64,000 bases of DNA. Origin: Parvibaculum sp. (GTDB taxonomy: Bacteria > Pseudomonadota > Alphaproteobacteria > Parvibaculales > Parvibaculaceae). Made by a program: the position numbers and the translations under genes. This document shows, piece after piece, positions 12,440 through 21,613 of the stretch (within the stretch, counting starts at the first letter, position 1; each line of letters opens with the position of its first letter). The notes under the pieces are model-generated. The model saw only the letters and a program-made list of their open reading frames with translations. It had not been told where the DNA came from and did no database searches. The stretch spans positions 1 through 64,000 of the forward strand of contig JAHBYL010000009.1 of the NCBI GenBank assembly GCA_019635955.1, read 5' to 3'.

Positions 12440-13513
12440 TCAGTCGGCCGCAAAGGGCTCAAGCCCCGAAAGCCGCATCCGCCGTTCGATCTGCGGCACC
12501 TCGCGGGGCTTGCCGCCCTTCGCCGCCTGTGCGATGGCGCGGATATGGTCCGGCGTCGTGCCGCAGCAACCGCCGAGAACATTGACGAGGCCCGACGAGA
12601 CGAACTCGCCGACAAGCCTCGACATCTGCTCCGGGCTCTCGTCATATTCGCCCATCTCGTTCGGCAGCCCCGCATTCGGATGCGCCGAGACAAGCGTGTC
12701 CGTCACGCGCGACAGCGTGTCGATATGCTGGCGCATCTCCTTCGCGCCAAGCGCGCAATTGAGACCGATGGAGAAAGGCTCCACATGCCGCACCGAGTTC
12801 CAGAACGCTTCCGGCGTCTGGCCGGAAAGCAGGCGGCCGGACATATCGGTGATCGTGCCGGAAATCATGATCGGCAGCTCGATGCCGTCCTGCTCGAACA
12901 CGTCTTCCACCGCATAAAGCGCCGCCTTGGCGTTCAGCGTATCGAAGATCGTCTCCACCAGAATGATGTCCGCTCCCCCTTCGATCAGCCCGCGCGTCGC
13001 CTCCTGATAGGCGACATAGAGCTTGTCGAAATCGACATTGCGAAAGCCCGGATCGTTCACATCCGGCGAGATCGAGGCCGTCCGGTTCGTCGGCCCGAGA
13101 ACGCCCGCCACATAGCAGACGCGGCCCGGTTCTTCCTTCTCGCAGATGTCGGCCGCCTCCCGCGCGATCCGCGCGCTCGCCACATTCATCTCGTAAGCGA
13201 GATCTTCCATGTGATAGTCGGCCTGCGCGATGCGTGTCGCGCCGAACGTGTTGGTCTCGGCAATATCGGCGCCCGCGCGGTAATATTGCAGATGGATGTC
13301 GCGCAGAATGTCCGGCTGCACAAGCGAGATGAGCTCGTTGTTGCCCTTCACGTCGCTGCCATGATCCTTGAAGCGCTCACCGCGATAATCCGCTTCGCCG
13401 AGCTTGTAGCGCTGGATCATCGTGCCCATCGCACCATCGAGAATGAGCACGCGCTTCTTCACCTCTTCCTTCAGATGGGCAATGCGCTCTTCGCGTGTTT
13501 TCGGATGGCTCAT
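12440..13513 (-). CDS. metH: Methionine synthase, homocysteine-binding module (split MetH)
   Basis: A 357-residue homocysteine S-methyltransferase domain. The zinc-binding cysteines are visible: one in GLNCALG (about residue 242) and a Cys-Cys pair in LGGCCGTTP (about 307-308). The start [14 protein letters not shown] and a helical linker match the N-terminus of full-length MetH. Alone it could resemble BHMT-like enzymes, but its position directly ahead of the 893-residue B12 part makes it the first module of a two-protein MetH. It is separated from metF by 21 bp. Confidence 0.93.
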   Translation of the reverse strand: MSHPKTREERIAHLKEEVKKRVLILDGAMGTMIQRYKLGEADYRGERFKDHGSDVKGNNELISLVQPDILRDIHLQYYRAGADIAETNTFGATRIAQADYHMEDLAYEMNVASARIAREAADICEKEEPGRVCYVAGVLGPTNRTASISPDVNDPGFRNVDFDKLYVAYQEATRGLIEGGADIILVETIFDTLNAKAALYAVEDVFEQDGIELPIMISGTITDMSGRLLSGQTPEAFWNSVRHVEPFSIGLNCALGAKEMRQHIDTLSRVTDTLVSAHPNAGLPNEMGEYDESPEQMSRLVGEFVSSGLVNVLGGCCGTTPDHIRAIAQAAKGGKPREVPQIERRMRLSGLEPFAAD

Positions 13514-13534
13514 GTCATGTCCTCCAGGACAAGT

Positions 13535-14437
13535 TCATACGGTAACCGGCTCGGCCGGAACGGATTGCGGGCGAAGCCCCAGTACATGGCAGATCGCAAA
13601 AGTCAGGTCCGCCTGATTGAGGGTGTAGAAATGAAAGCGGTCGAAGCCGTAACTGCGCAGCCGGTTCACCTGCTCCGCCGCCACATAGGCCGAAATCAGC
13701 TTTCGCGTGCCCAGATCGTCGTCGAGCCCGACATAATAGTCGTCGAGCCACTTCGGCACGCTGGCGCCGCAGCGCTCGGCCATCCGCTTCGTACCCTTGA
13801 AATTCGTGGTCGGCATGATGCCCGGCACGATTGGCACCTCGATGCCGGCCTTGCGCACCTTTTCGAGAAAGCGGACATGGCGGTCCGTGTCGAATACGAA
13901 TTGCGTGATCGCCCGCGTCGCGCCGGCATCGACCTTCCGCTTCAACAGTTCGATATCGGCTTCCAGCGAGGCCGATTCCGGATGCTTCTCCGGATAGGCG
14001 GAAACGATCACATCGAAATCCGCGATCCGGCGGATACCGGCGATCAGTTCCGGGGTGGATTGATAGCCGTCCGGATGCGGCTGGTAGGGCGCGCCGAGTT
14101 CCGGCATGTCGCCGCGCAGCGCCACGATATGGCGTATCCCTGCGTCCCAATAGGCGCGAATGACATCGTCCACCTCCGCGCGCGAGGCGCCGACGCAGGT
14201 GAGATGCGCCACGGGGTCGAGCGTCGTCTCGTCGTGAATCCGCTTGACCGTCGCATGGGTGCGCTCACGCGTGGAACCACCCGCGCCATAGGTCACCGAA
14301 ACGAATTCCGGTCGAAGCGGCTCAAGCCGGCGGATGGATTTCCACAAGGTCTCTTCCATCTCCGGCGTCTTCGGCGGAAAGAACTCGAAAGAAACCTTCG
14401 TCCGCTCTGCCTTTTGCGGTTTCTGCACCTTGTTCAT
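13535..14437 (-). CDS. metF: 5,10-methylenetetrahydrofolate reductase
   Basis: A 300-residue flavoprotein that reduces methylene-THF to methyl-THF, the methyl donor for MetH. The family start SFEFFPPKTPEMEE is present, as are the folate-site region VTYGAGGSTRERTH, the LTCVG segment and the barrel strands GDMPE and FDTD. The frame is open 55 codons further upstream, but that part overlaps the previous gene and lacks similarity. The ATG at 14437 lies five bases after the upstream stop. It is the second gene of the operon, and the products work in direct sequence. Confidence 0.95.
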   Translation of the reverse strand: MNKVQKPQKAERTKVSFEFFPPKTPEMEETLWKSIRRLEPLRPEFVSVTYGAGGSTRERTHATVKRIHDETTLDPVAHLTCVGASRAEVDDVIRAYWDAGIRHIVALRGDMPELGAPYQPHPDGYQSTPELIAGIRRIADFDVIVSAYPEKHPESASLEADIELLKRKVDAGATRAITQFVFDTDRHVRFLEKVRKAGIEVPIVPGIMPTTNFKGTKRMAERCGASVPKWLDDYYVGLDDDLGTRKLISAYVAAEQVNRLRSYGFDRFHFYTLNQADLTFAICHVLGLRPQSVPAEPVTV

Positions 14438-14442
14438 CACTC

Positions 14443-15435
14443 TTACTTCGCTCCCTCGAATTCGATCGAACGCGCCGCCCGGCTCGCCGTCTTTCCGGCC
14501 TTGTCCGCCACCCAGATCCGCACCGTCAACTTCGCGTCTTCGCCGCCTTCGGGCGGCATGGTTCTCGTCTCGCCGATGCGCAGGCCCGCTTCCGCAAGCC
14601 ATCCCGCCACTTCATTGTCGGCAAAGCCGAGGCGGCGATGCGCATGGCTCTCGCGCAGATAATCGAGCTCATGCGGCGCGAAATCGGCAATCAACAGCCT
14701 CCCGCCGGGCTTCAGCACCCGCGCTGCTTCCGCGATGGAGGCGGCAGGGTCGTCCAGAAAATGCAGCACCATATGAAGCGTCACGAGATCGGCGCTCTCA
14801 TCCTGGAGCGGCAGGTCGTACAGGTCGCCCTGCCGGACCGAGCAATGCTGCAGCTCCGGCCGGTCGAGCTGGGCCCGCGCCAGCGCCAGCATTTCGGGGC
14901 TGAGGTCGATCCCGAGCCCGGCCTTCGCCATCGGGCCGAACAATTCCAGCATGCGCCCCGTGCCGGTCCCGAGATCGGCCACAAAGCCGAGCCCATCCCG
15001 CGCGCCCAGGTCCACCATCGCCTGTTCCACCTTGTCTTCCGGCACATAAAGCGAGCGGATGCGGTTCCATTCGCCTGAATTCGCCCGGAAATAGGCAGCG
15101 GCCTTCTCCGCCCGCGCCGCCCGCACGGCTTCCAGCCGTTCGAGGTCGCGCGCGATCACCAGATCCTCCTGCGGGATGAGCCCGCTCAGCACATTGGCAA
15201 GCTCCCCAACCTGGCCTGTTCCGGCGAGGCGGTAGAACACCCAGCTGCCCTCCCGGAACCGCTCCAGCAGCCCCGCCTCGCAGAGCAGCTTGAGATGGCG
15301 GCTCACCCGGGGCTGGCTCTGGCGCAGAATCTGGGTGAGTTCCGTCACGGTCAGCTCGCCCCGCGCCAGCAGTGCCAGCAGGCGCAGCCTTGTGGGTTCG
15401 CCCGCAGCCCTCAATCCTGCCAGAAGTTGGTCCAT
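14443..15435 (-). CDS. ArsR-family regulator fused to SAM-dependent methyltransferase domain
   Basis: A 330-residue two-domain protein. Residues about 1-85 form an ArsR winged helix (TVTELTQILRQSQPRVSRHLK). Residues about 120-310 form a class I methyltransferase with motif I DLGTGTG, acidic end GIDLS and post-motif LVTLHMVLHFLDDP. It is the first gene of the metF-metH operon. ArsR-type regulators of this context (SahR-like) are known to sense S-adenosylhomocysteine, so the methyltransferase fold may be the ligand pocket rather than an enzyme. A palindrome 29 bp ahead of the ATG is the likely site of autoregulation. True methyltransferase activity remains possible. Confidence 0.88.
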   Translation of the reverse strand: MDQLLAGLRAAGEPTRLRLLALLARGELTVTELTQILRQSQPRVSRHLKLLCEAGLLERFREGSWVFYRLAGTGQVGELANVLSGLIPQEDLVIARDLERLEAVRAARAEKAAAYFRANSGEWNRIRSLYVPEDKVEQAMVDLGARDGLGFVADLGTGTGRMLELFGPMAKAGLGIDLSPEMLALARAQLDRPELQHCSVRQGDLYDLPLQDESADLVTLHMVLHFLDDPAASIAEAARVLKPGGRLLIADFAPHELDYLRESHAHRRLGFADNEVAGWLAEAGLRIGETRTMPPEGGEDAKLTVRIWVADKAGKTASRAARSIEFEGAK

Positions 15436-15463
15436 CGGAACTCTCCGCCAAATGTCGCGAAGG

Positions 15464-15483
15464 ATATAAACATATCTTTATGT
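15464..15483 (-). promoter_or_regulatory. Probable operator of the ArsR-methyltransferase regulator
   Basis: ATATAAACATATCTTTATGT is an imperfect 20-bp palindrome in which eight of ten base pairs are symmetric, with an ATAAA...TTTAT core. It is AT-rich in a GC-rich background and lies 29 bp upstream of the operon's first ATG. ArsR proteins typically bind such sites. The site is seen; binding is inferred. Confidence 0.6.
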
Positions 15484-15749
15484 CTTTCCAAACGCCTTTT
15501 TGGCCCCGGCGCTACATTTTCGCAACGCCTGGCGGAATCCTCATTTCCATCCAGCAGCCCGGCTGGTTAACGCAACCGTCATATGTTAGCTAGGGGAACC
15601 GCCGGAACGCGGGAATCGGCGGAAATCCGTGAATTTCGGGCGCCGTTTATCAGGTTTTAATCTGCGTGCGGAATGCTCGCGGAACAGACCGGTCGGGCTG
15701 TCGCGGCGCGGCACCAGGGGCCGGACAAGGACGATCAGGGGGCGGCTGA
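15484..15749. other. Intergenic region between the methionine operon and mlaA
   Basis: With the operator to its left this makes about 314 bp without a gene. It separates divergent operons and must hold both promoters. I see no convincing small reading frame or RNA. TTAACGC...ATATGTTAGC near 15567-15590 is a possible but weak promoter toward mlaA. Confidence 0.4.
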
Positions 15750-16571
15750 ATGAAATTTTCGCTGGAGAGAGGCTTGATGGCAGGACGGTTCGGCCTCGCG
15801 ATCATTCTCGCTGCATCACTCGCTCTGGCGGCGCCGGGCGGGATTGCTGCCGCGCAGGCCCAGGACGCCGCGGCCTCCGACGGCGAGAACGATCCCCTCG
15901 AGCCGATGAACCGCTACTTCTTCGAGCTCAACAAGTTCTTCGACACGATCCTGCTGAAGCCGGTCGCCACCTGGTATGACGGCGTCGTGCCGGAACCGGG
16001 CCGCGACAGCGTGCGCAACTTCCTCGACAATCTGCGCAGCCCCGTGATCCTTGCGAACGACCTGCTCCAGGGCGAATGGGACCGCGCCGGCACCACTGCC
16101 AGCCGCTTCGGCATCAATACCACGGTCGGCGTGCTCGGCCTCTTCGATCCGGCCGCGGGCTGGGGCCTCCCCCAGCACAGCGAGGATTTCGGCCAGACGC
16201 TCGCGGTCTATGGATCGCCCGAAGGCCCCTACCTCTTCGTGCCGGTACTGGGCCCCGCCCCACCCCGCGACCTGACGGGCTTCGCGGTCGATCAGTTCTT
16301 CGATCCGCTCACATATATTTACTGGGACCGCCCGAAGACCGTTCCGACCATCCGCTTCGTGGTGAACGGTATCGATCAGCGCGCGCGGAGCCTCGATACG
16401 CTCGACCAGATCGAACGGACCTCCGTGGATCACTACGCCACGGTCCGCAATCTCTATCGCCAGATCCGCAATAACGAGATCGCAAATGGCCAGCGGGACT
16501 TCGACGATCTGCCGGATATCGACAACCTAAATTTCGACACAAACGAACCCAACACTCCCGATGCGCGTTGA
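15750..16571 (+). CDS. mlaA: MlaA/VacJ-family outer-membrane lipid transport protein
   Basis: A 273-residue MlaA protein that removes misplaced phospholipids from the outer leaflet of the outer membrane. The family core is clear: DPLEPMNRYFFELNKFFD, the NFLDNLRSPV segment, the RFGINTTVGVLGLFDPA hairpin and the DFGQTLAVYG block. Unlike the E. coli protein it has no cysteine at all, so no lipobox; the N-terminus reads as a plain signal peptide ending near AAAQAQ. Two starts each have a ribosome site: ATG 15750 and ATG 15777 (MAGRFGL), and the shorter one gives the better signal peptide. It is co-directional with mlaC, 70 bp downstream. Confidence 0.88.
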   Translation: MKFSLERGLMAGRFGLAIILAASLALAAPGGIAAAQAQDAAASDGENDPLEPMNRYFFELNKFFDTILLKPVATWYDGVVPEPGRDSVRNFLDNLRSPVILANDLLQGEWDRAGTTASRFGINTTVGVLGLFDPAAGWGLPQHSEDFGQTLAVYGSPEGPYLFVPVLGPAPPRDLTGFAVDQFFDPLTYIYWDRPKTVPTIRFVVNGIDQRARSLDTLDQIERTSVDHYATVRNLYRQIRNNEIANGQRDFDDLPDIDNLNFDTNEPNTPDAR

Positions 16572-16575
16572 TGAT

Positions 16576-16607
16576 GCGGGCGTTCCGCAACGTTGCGGTA
16601 CGCCCGC
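16576..16607 (+). repeat. Intercistronic near-perfect hairpin between mlaA and mlaC
   Basis: GCGGGCGT (16576-16583) pairs with ACGCCCGC (16600-16607), and after one T-T mismatch CCGCAA (16585-16590) pairs with TTGCGG (16593-16598). The result is a 14-pair stem with almost no loop and no T-run after it. It is more likely an RNA-stabilising or processing element than a terminator. Confidence 0.5.
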
Positions 16608-16641
16608 GACGCCGGGAATAATCTAGGTTCAGGAGAGTTCG

Positions 16642-17298
16642 ATGTCTGCGATGATGAATGGTCTTTCCTTGCGCCTTCTCGCGCCGCTTGCGCTTTGTCT
16701 GGCGTTCGCCGCAACGCCGGCCAGTGCCTCCAAGGACGAGGCGATCGCCTTCGTCGAGAAGGTGTCCGCCGAAGCGATCGAAATCATCAGCGACAAGTCG
16801 GCGAGCCAGCAGGAGCGCGAAGTCGCCTTCCGCACCCTGCTCGACAACACCGCCGACATGGATCGCATCGCCGCTTTCGCGCTCGGCCAGTATCTGCGCA
16901 CGCCGAATGAGGCTCAGCGCGCAGAATATCGCGAACTCGTCGAGAACTTCATCGTCAAGGTCTATGTGACGCGCCTCAGCGACTACAACAACGAGAAGCT
17001 GACCATTCTCGGTGCACGTGAGCGCGGAGAGAACCAGGCCATCGTGCAGAGCGAAATCCGCTTCACCACCGGCCGTCAACCCGTTTCCGTCGATTGGTGG
17101 CTCATCCAGAAGAACGGCGGCTACAAGATTTTCGACGTCAATGTCGTCGGCGTCTGGCTCGCGCAGGAACAGCGCTCGGCTTTCACAAGCGTCATCCGCA
17201 CCAATGGCGGCGATTTCGATGCACTGCTGAAGCATCTGCGTACGCAGATCGGCCGTGTCGAAGCCGGCGAGGATATCGACCTCACGGCCTCGAACTGA
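16642..17298 (+). CDS. mlaC: MlaC/Ttg2D-family periplasmic phospholipid carrier
   Basis: A 218-residue periplasmic protein with a signal peptide (cleavage near PASAS, about residue 26) and an MlaC domain to the end. The family features FRTLLDNTADMDRIAAFALGQY, YRELVENFIVKVY and VDWWLIQKNGGYKIFDVNVVGVWL are all present. It shuttles lipid between MlaA and the inner-membrane MlaFEDB complex, or acts in a hopanoid-linked HpnM-like role. The inner-membrane complex is not encoded in this window. AGGAGAG precedes the ATG, and a strong terminator follows. Confidence 0.9.
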   Translation: MSAMMNGLSLRLLAPLALCLAFAATPASASKDEAIAFVEKVSAEAIEIISDKSASQQEREVAFRTLLDNTADMDRIAAFALGQYLRTPNEAQRAEYRELVENFIVKVYVTRLSDYNNEKLTILGARERGENQAIVQSEIRFTTGRQPVSVDWWLIQKNGGYKIFDVNVVGVWLAQEQRSAFTSVIRTNGGDFDALLKHLRTQIGRVEAGEDIDLTASN

Positions 17299-17320
17299 CA
17301 ATCCGGGATATCCGGCTCAA

Positions 17321-17356
17321 CGGCGCATTCCTGCGGAATGCGCCGTTTGCTTTTGC
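17321..17356 (+). terminator. Intrinsic terminator after mlaC
   Basis: CGGCGCATTCC (17321-17331) and GGAATGCGCCG (17335-17345) form an 11-bp perfect stem, followed by TTTGCTTTTG. It ends the mlaA-mlaC transcript. Confidence 0.8.
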
Positions 17357-17456
17357 GCTGCATGGTCCGGCGGCATCTCGCCTGCGATTCAGCGCCTGTT
17401 AACGCCGCTCCCCGACAATTGCCTCGTTCCAATGTCGAGACCGGAGAGGTAAGGCC

Positions 17457-18029
17457 GTGCGTATCGAGGCCGCCCGCAAACAAGCAGCATCCCCCTGTCA
17501 CAGACGCATGCGTTCGCCGCAAAGCCTCGCCTTCCAGGAGGCCTGGGCCACGATTCCGAAACAGGGCTTCGTTCCCGACAAGGCAGACTTCCGGCCGGAG
17601 CGGCTCGCGCCCTTTCTCAACGATATTTACCTCGTCGAACTTACCGGCGATCCGGAACGCCGCCTCGTCTTCCGCCTCGCCGGACAGACGATCCGCAATG
17701 CGCTCGGCATCGACCTTCGCGGCCTGAGCTACGCGGACTTCGTTCCGGAGGAACACCGCCTGCATGCCGGCATATCCATGGACCTGATGTTCGGCCCCCG
17801 CCCTTGCGGACGCTGGATCGGCAAGGACATCGTGCATCTGGACGGTTATCGCGAACCGATCGAATTGACCCAGCTGCCAATGACGGATCGCGCAACGGGC
17901 GCACGTCTCGTCCTCGGCATCGCCGAGGGCTTCGGCGCGGCCGGCATGCATGAGGGCGAAGGAGAATTCTGTTTCGAATGCCGCGAGACCGAGCATTTCA
18001 TCGACATCGGCGCGGGCGTGCCGGGCTGA
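17457..18029 (+). CDS. PAS-domain protein (PAS_5 type)
   Basis: A 190-residue protein. Residues about 30-155 form a PAS_5-like fold typical of Alphaproteobacteria (PDKADFRPERLAPFLNDIYLVEL, FRLAGQTIRNALGIDLRG). No output domain is attached, so it may act as a free sensor or partner protein. The start codon is GTG at 17457, with GGAGAGG seven bases upstream. It is convergent with a hybrid histidine kinase six bases away; a link is possible but not shown. Confidence 0.8.
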   Translation: MRIEAARKQAASPCHRRMRSPQSLAFQEAWATIPKQGFVPDKADFRPERLAPFLNDIYLVELTGDPERRLVFRLAGQTIRNALGIDLRGLSYADFVPEEHRLHAGISMDLMFGPRPCGRWIGKDIVHLDGYREPIELTQLPMTDRATGARLVLGIAEGFGAAGMHEGEGEFCFECRETEHFIDIGAGVPG

Positions 18030-18035
18030 TCAGGT

Positions 18036-19673
18036 TCAGGCGCCCGCCTGTCTGAGATCGGGAAAGGCCGCTTTCGGCGCCGGCACGCGGCCGAATTTCG
18101 TCTCCAGCACACGGCCGATCTCGATGATAAGCTCGCGGTGATCGATCGGCTTTCCGACATAACCGTCGGCGCCCATCTCGTGATAGCGCGAATTCTCTGG
18201 ACCGAGCGAATCCGCGGTCAGCGCGATCACCGGCACATCGCGGATCGCCGGCACGTCGTGCTGGCGGATATGGCGAAGCGCCGTCATGCCGTCCATCACC
18301 GGCATATGCATGTCGAGCAGTACAAGGTCGAAGTCCCTTGTCTGCAACCAGCGGATGGCTTCTTCGCCATTCTCGGCCTCGACAATGGTGATGCCGAGCG
18401 GCTCAAGGAAAAGCCGCGCGACCTTGCGGTTGAGCGCGTGGTCGTCCACGAGCAGGACCGACATGCCCTTCGCCCAGCGTACGCCGCCCGTCTTGTCGAC
18501 ATCGGCCTTCGCCGGTGCTTCGTCGGCGCGCTGGCCCATCGCCGCGCGGAACATCAGGGTGAAGGATGAGCCCTTTCCCGGCTCGCTCTCCACCAAAACG
18601 CCGCCACCCATGAGCTCCGCAAGCTTGCGGCTGATCGAGAGGCCGAGCCCCGTACCGCCATAGCGCCGCGAGGTGGAGGCGTCGGCCTGCGTGAACGGTG
18701 CGAAGAGCTTGTCGAGCGTAGCCGCATCCATGCCGATGCCCGTATCCGAAATGCGGATGCTAACCTCGAAGAGCTGTTCCTCGACCGGCGCGACGCTGGC
18801 GCTAACGGTTATCCCGCCCACATCCGTGAACTTGATCGCGTTCGACACGAGATTCGAGACGCATTGGCGCACCCGCACAGGGTCGAAGCGGAGGAAAGTC
18901 ATCGAGTCCGGGTCTATCTCGAGGGTGAGCGTGAGACCCTTCTCCACTGCCCGCGGCGCCCAGAGTTTTTCGAGGCGGCGCAGCAGATGTCCGAGATCGT
19001 TGTCGATCGGCGATATGTCGAACTTGCCCGCCTCGATCTTCGAAAGATCGAGCACGTCGTTCAGGATCGCCATCAGCGTCTTGCCGCTGTCGAGGATCGT
19101 GTCGAGCTGGTCGCGCTGTTCCGGCGTGAGGTCGGAAGCCGCCATGAGCTGCGCCATGCCGAGAATGCCGTTCAGCGGCGTGCGGATTTCGTGGCTGATA
19201 TTGGCGAGGAAGGCGGATTTCGCTTCATTCGCCGCTTCCGCTTCCTTCCGCGCCTTCTTCAGTTCCTTCTCGCGCTCGCGCAGCGCCGTCACATCGGCGC
19301 CCACCGCCACCCAGCCGCCGAAGGACAGCGGAATTTCGACGACCTGCATGATCGTGCCGAGATGCGTCTGGAGCTCGACCGGCTCGCCTCTCTCCAGCGA
19401 CCCGATAATGGATTCTGCCGTCGCCCAAGCGACGTCGTCGGACAGGCTCGGCACAACCGCCTTCACCGCCACATAGGCCGCCTCGACATAGGTCTTGCCC
19501 TCGCGAAGCGCCTTGTTGGTGAAGGGAAAGTCGCGTTCGTTCTGGTCGTTGGAGAGAAGGATTTCATGATTGGGGCCGAAAATGACGAAACCGCCCGGCA
19601 GGCGGTTCACCGCCTCCAGTACGATCGCTTCCATATCCCAGTCGTTTGCCGTCTTTCCGCCCATGCGAGCCAT
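18036..19673 (-). CDS. Hybrid sensor histidine kinase (PAS, HisKA, HATPase, receiver)
   Basis: A 545-residue soluble kinase without membrane helices. The order is a PAS-like sensor (about 15-130), a coiled linker (130-150), the dimerisation domain with phospho-accepting His161 ([10 protein letters not shown]), the ATPase domain (about 260-378, with N-box [14 protein letters not shown] and GGTGLGLS), then a receiver domain (404-525) with Asp454 in [15 protein letters not shown] fold containing [11 protein letters not shown] suggests sensing of a cytoplasmic ligand or redox state. No partner regulator is adjacent, so it probably signals through a phosphotransfer protein elsewhere. Confidence 0.92.
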   Translation of the reverse strand: MARMGGKTANDWDMEAIVLEAVNRLPGGFVIFGPNHEILLSNDQNERDFPFTNKALREGKTYVEAAYVAVKAVVPSLSDDVAWATAESIIGSLERGEPVELQTHLGTIMQVVEIPLSFGGWVAVGADVTALREREKELKKARKEAEAANEAKSAFLANISHEIRTPLNGILGMAQLMAASDLTPEQRDQLDTILDSGKTLMAILNDVLDLSKIEAGKFDISPIDNDLGHLLRRLEKLWAPRAVEKGLTLTLEIDPDSMTFLRFDPVRVRQCVSNLVSNAIKFTDVGGITVSASVAPVEEQLFEVSIRISDTGIGMDAATLDKLFAPFTQADASTSRRYGGTGLGLSISRKLAELMGGGVLVESEPGKGSSFTLMFRAAMGQRADEAPAKADVDKTGGVRWAKGMSVLLVDDHALNRKVARLFLEPLGITIVEAENGEEAIRWLQTRDFDLVLLDMHMPVMDGMTALRHIRQHDVPAIRDVPVIALTADSLGPENSRYHEMGADGYVGKPIDHRELIIEIGRVLETKFGRVPAPKAAFPDLRQAGA

Positions 19674-19841
19674 TCCACGCGAGCGCGATGCCGCATCCCC
19701 TGCGGCCGCGCTCTTGCGCCTCCAGTTCCCCCTCGAAGGGGTAAAATCTAGGGTGATGGGCTTAACGCAGCGTGAAGATGCAACGCGCCCCGACGGAAAT
19801 GCGCGATTTCCATTGGGGTGCGGCGCAGCAAATGACGGAAA

Positions 19842-21497
19842 TCAACGGCTGAAACGCTTGTATTTGATCCGGTGGGGAATTTCCGCTTCGGGCCCGAGGC
19901 GGCGTTTCTTGTCCTCCTCGTAGTCCTGATAGTTCCCCTCGAACCATTCCACATGGCTGTCGCCCTCGAAGGCGAGCATGTGGGTGGCGATACGGTCGAG
20001 GAACCAGCGGTCATGGGAGATGACCACGGCGCAGCCGGCAAAGGCGACCAGCGCATCTTCGAGCGCACGCAGCGTTTCCACATCAAGATCGTTGGTCGGT
20101 TCGTCGAGCAGCAGCAGGTTCGCGCCCGACTTCAGCATCTTGGCGAGGTGAACGCGGTTGCGCTCGCCGCCCGACAAGAGCCCCACTTTCTTTTGCTGGT
20201 CCGATCCCTTGAAATTGAACGAGCCGACATAGGCGCGGCTCGGCATGGTCGTCTTGCCGAGTTCCACGATGTCCGTGCCGCCCGAGATTTCTTCCCAGAC
20301 CGTCTTGTTCGGATCGAGCGCGTCGCGGCTCTGGTCGACATAGCCCATCACCACCGTCTCGCCGATCTTCAGCGTGCCGCTGTCGGGCTTCTCCTGCCCC
20401 GTCAGCATGCGGAAGAGCGTCGTCTTGCCGGCGCCGTTCGGGCCGATCACGCCGACAATGCCGCCCGGCGGCAGCTTGAACGACAGGTCGTCGATCAGCA
20501 GCCGGTCGCCGAAGCCCTTGGAGATATGCTCCACCTCATAGACGTTGCCGCCGAGCCGCGGTCCCGCCGGAATGACGATCTGTGCCTTGCCTTCCTGCTG
20601 GCGGCCGGCCTCGGCGAGCAACTCATCATAGGCATTGATACGCGCCTTGGATTTCGCCTGCCGCGCCTTGGGGCTCTGCCTGATCCATTCGAGTTCGCGC
20701 GCAAGCGTCCGCTGTTTTGCCTCTTCCTGCCGGCCTTCCTGCTCGAGCCTCTTTTCCTTCTGTTCGAGCCAGGAGGAATAATTGCCCTCGTAGGGAATGC
20801 CCGAGCCACGATCGAGTTCGAGAATCCAGCCCGTCACATTGTCGAGGAAATAGCGGTCATGGGTGACCATGACGACGGTGCCCGAATATTCCTTCAGATA
20901 GTTCTGCAGCCAGGCGATCGATTCCGCATCGAGATGGTTCGTCGGTTCGTCGAGCAGCAGCAGGTCCGGCGAGGCCAGCAGCAGGCGGCAGAGCGCCACC
21001 CGTCGCTTTTCGCCGCCCGAGAGCTTCGACACATCGGCGTCGCCTTCCGGGCAGCGCAATGCATCCATCGCCATCTCGACCTGGCTGTCGAGATCCCAGA
21101 GGTTCTGCGCGTCGATAATGTCCTGGAGCTTCGCCATCTCTTCGGCCGTCTCGTCCGAATAGTTCATGGCAAGTTCGTTATACCGATCGACAAGCGCCTT
21201 CTTCTCGGCCGCGCCGTCCATCACGTTGCCGAACACGTCCTTCGTGCCGTCGAGCTCCGGCTCCTGCGCGAGATAACCGACCTTTGCGCCTTCCGCCGCC
21301 CAGGCCTCGCCCGTGAAGTCCTTGTCCACGCCGGCCATGATCCGCAGTAGCGTCGACTTGCCGGCGCCGTTGAGGCCCACCACGCCGATCTTCACGCCCG
21401 GGAAAAAGGACAGGCGGATATCCTTCAGGACCTGCTTGCCGCCCGGATAGGTCTTCGACAGGCGATCCATGACATAGACATACTGATAGGAGGCCAT
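19842..21497 (-). CDS. ettA: Energy-dependent translational throttle protein EttA (ABC-F)
   Basis: A 551-residue ABC-F ATPase with two nucleotide-binding domains and no membrane part. Both Walker A motifs (GLNGAGKST near 41, GPNGAGKTT near 356), both signature motifs ([16 protein letters not shown]) and both Walker B motifs with LLLDEPTN are intact. The linker with the [11 protein letters not shown] coiled coil and the [12 protein letters not shown] run matches the P-site tRNA interaction motif. EttA binds the ribosomal E site and gates the first peptide bond according to ATP/ADP levels. The length is close to the E. coli protein (555). Confidence 0.95.
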   Translation of the reverse strand: MASYQYVYVMDRLSKTYPGGKQVLKDIRLSFFPGVKIGVVGLNGAGKSTLLRIMAGVDKDFTGEAWAAEGAKVGYLAQEPELDGTKDVFGNVMDGAAEKKALVDRYNELAMNYSDETAEEMAKLQDIIDAQNLWDLDSQVEMAMDALRCPEGDADVSKLSGGEKRRVALCRLLLASPDLLLLDEPTNHLDAESIAWLQNYLKEYSGTVVMVTHDRYFLDNVTGWILELDRGSGIPYEGNYSSWLEQKEKRLEQEGRQEEAKQRTLARELEWIRQSPKARQAKSKARINAYDELLAEAGRQQEGKAQIVIPAGPRLGGNVYEVEHISKGFGDRLLIDDLSFKLPPGGIVGVIGPNGAGKTTLFRMLTGQEKPDSGTLKIGETVVMGYVDQSRDALDPNKTVWEEISGGTDIVELGKTTMPSRAYVGSFNFKGSDQQKKVGLLSGGERNRVHLAKMLKSGANLLLLDEPTNDLDVETLRALEDALVAFAGCAVVISHDRWFLDRIATHMLAFEGDSHVEWFEGNYQDYEEDKKRRLGPEAEIPHRIKYKRFSR

Positions 21498-21579
21498 GTG
21501 GCGCTTTCCCCGGAATTCTGGTGGCGGAATTTGGGGCCCCTTCTACTCAATCGGGGCCATTGGAGCAATCGCCGCCCTC

Positions 21580-21609
21580 TTGACATGCAACCTTTTAGTT
21601 GCATATTAA
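21580..21609 (+). promoter_or_regulatory. Promoter with overlapping ArsR operator
   Basis: A perfect inverted repeat ATGCAAC (21585-21591), six bases, GTTGCAT (21598-21604) fills the spacer of a promoter with -35 TTGACA (21580-21585) and a -10-like TATTAA (21604-21609). The spacing is 18 bp. Transcription would begin at or within a few bases of the ATG at 21614, which has no ribosome site, so the message is probably leaderless. Occupation of the palindrome would block RNA polymerase. Confidence 0.7.
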
Positions 21610-21613
21610 GCCC

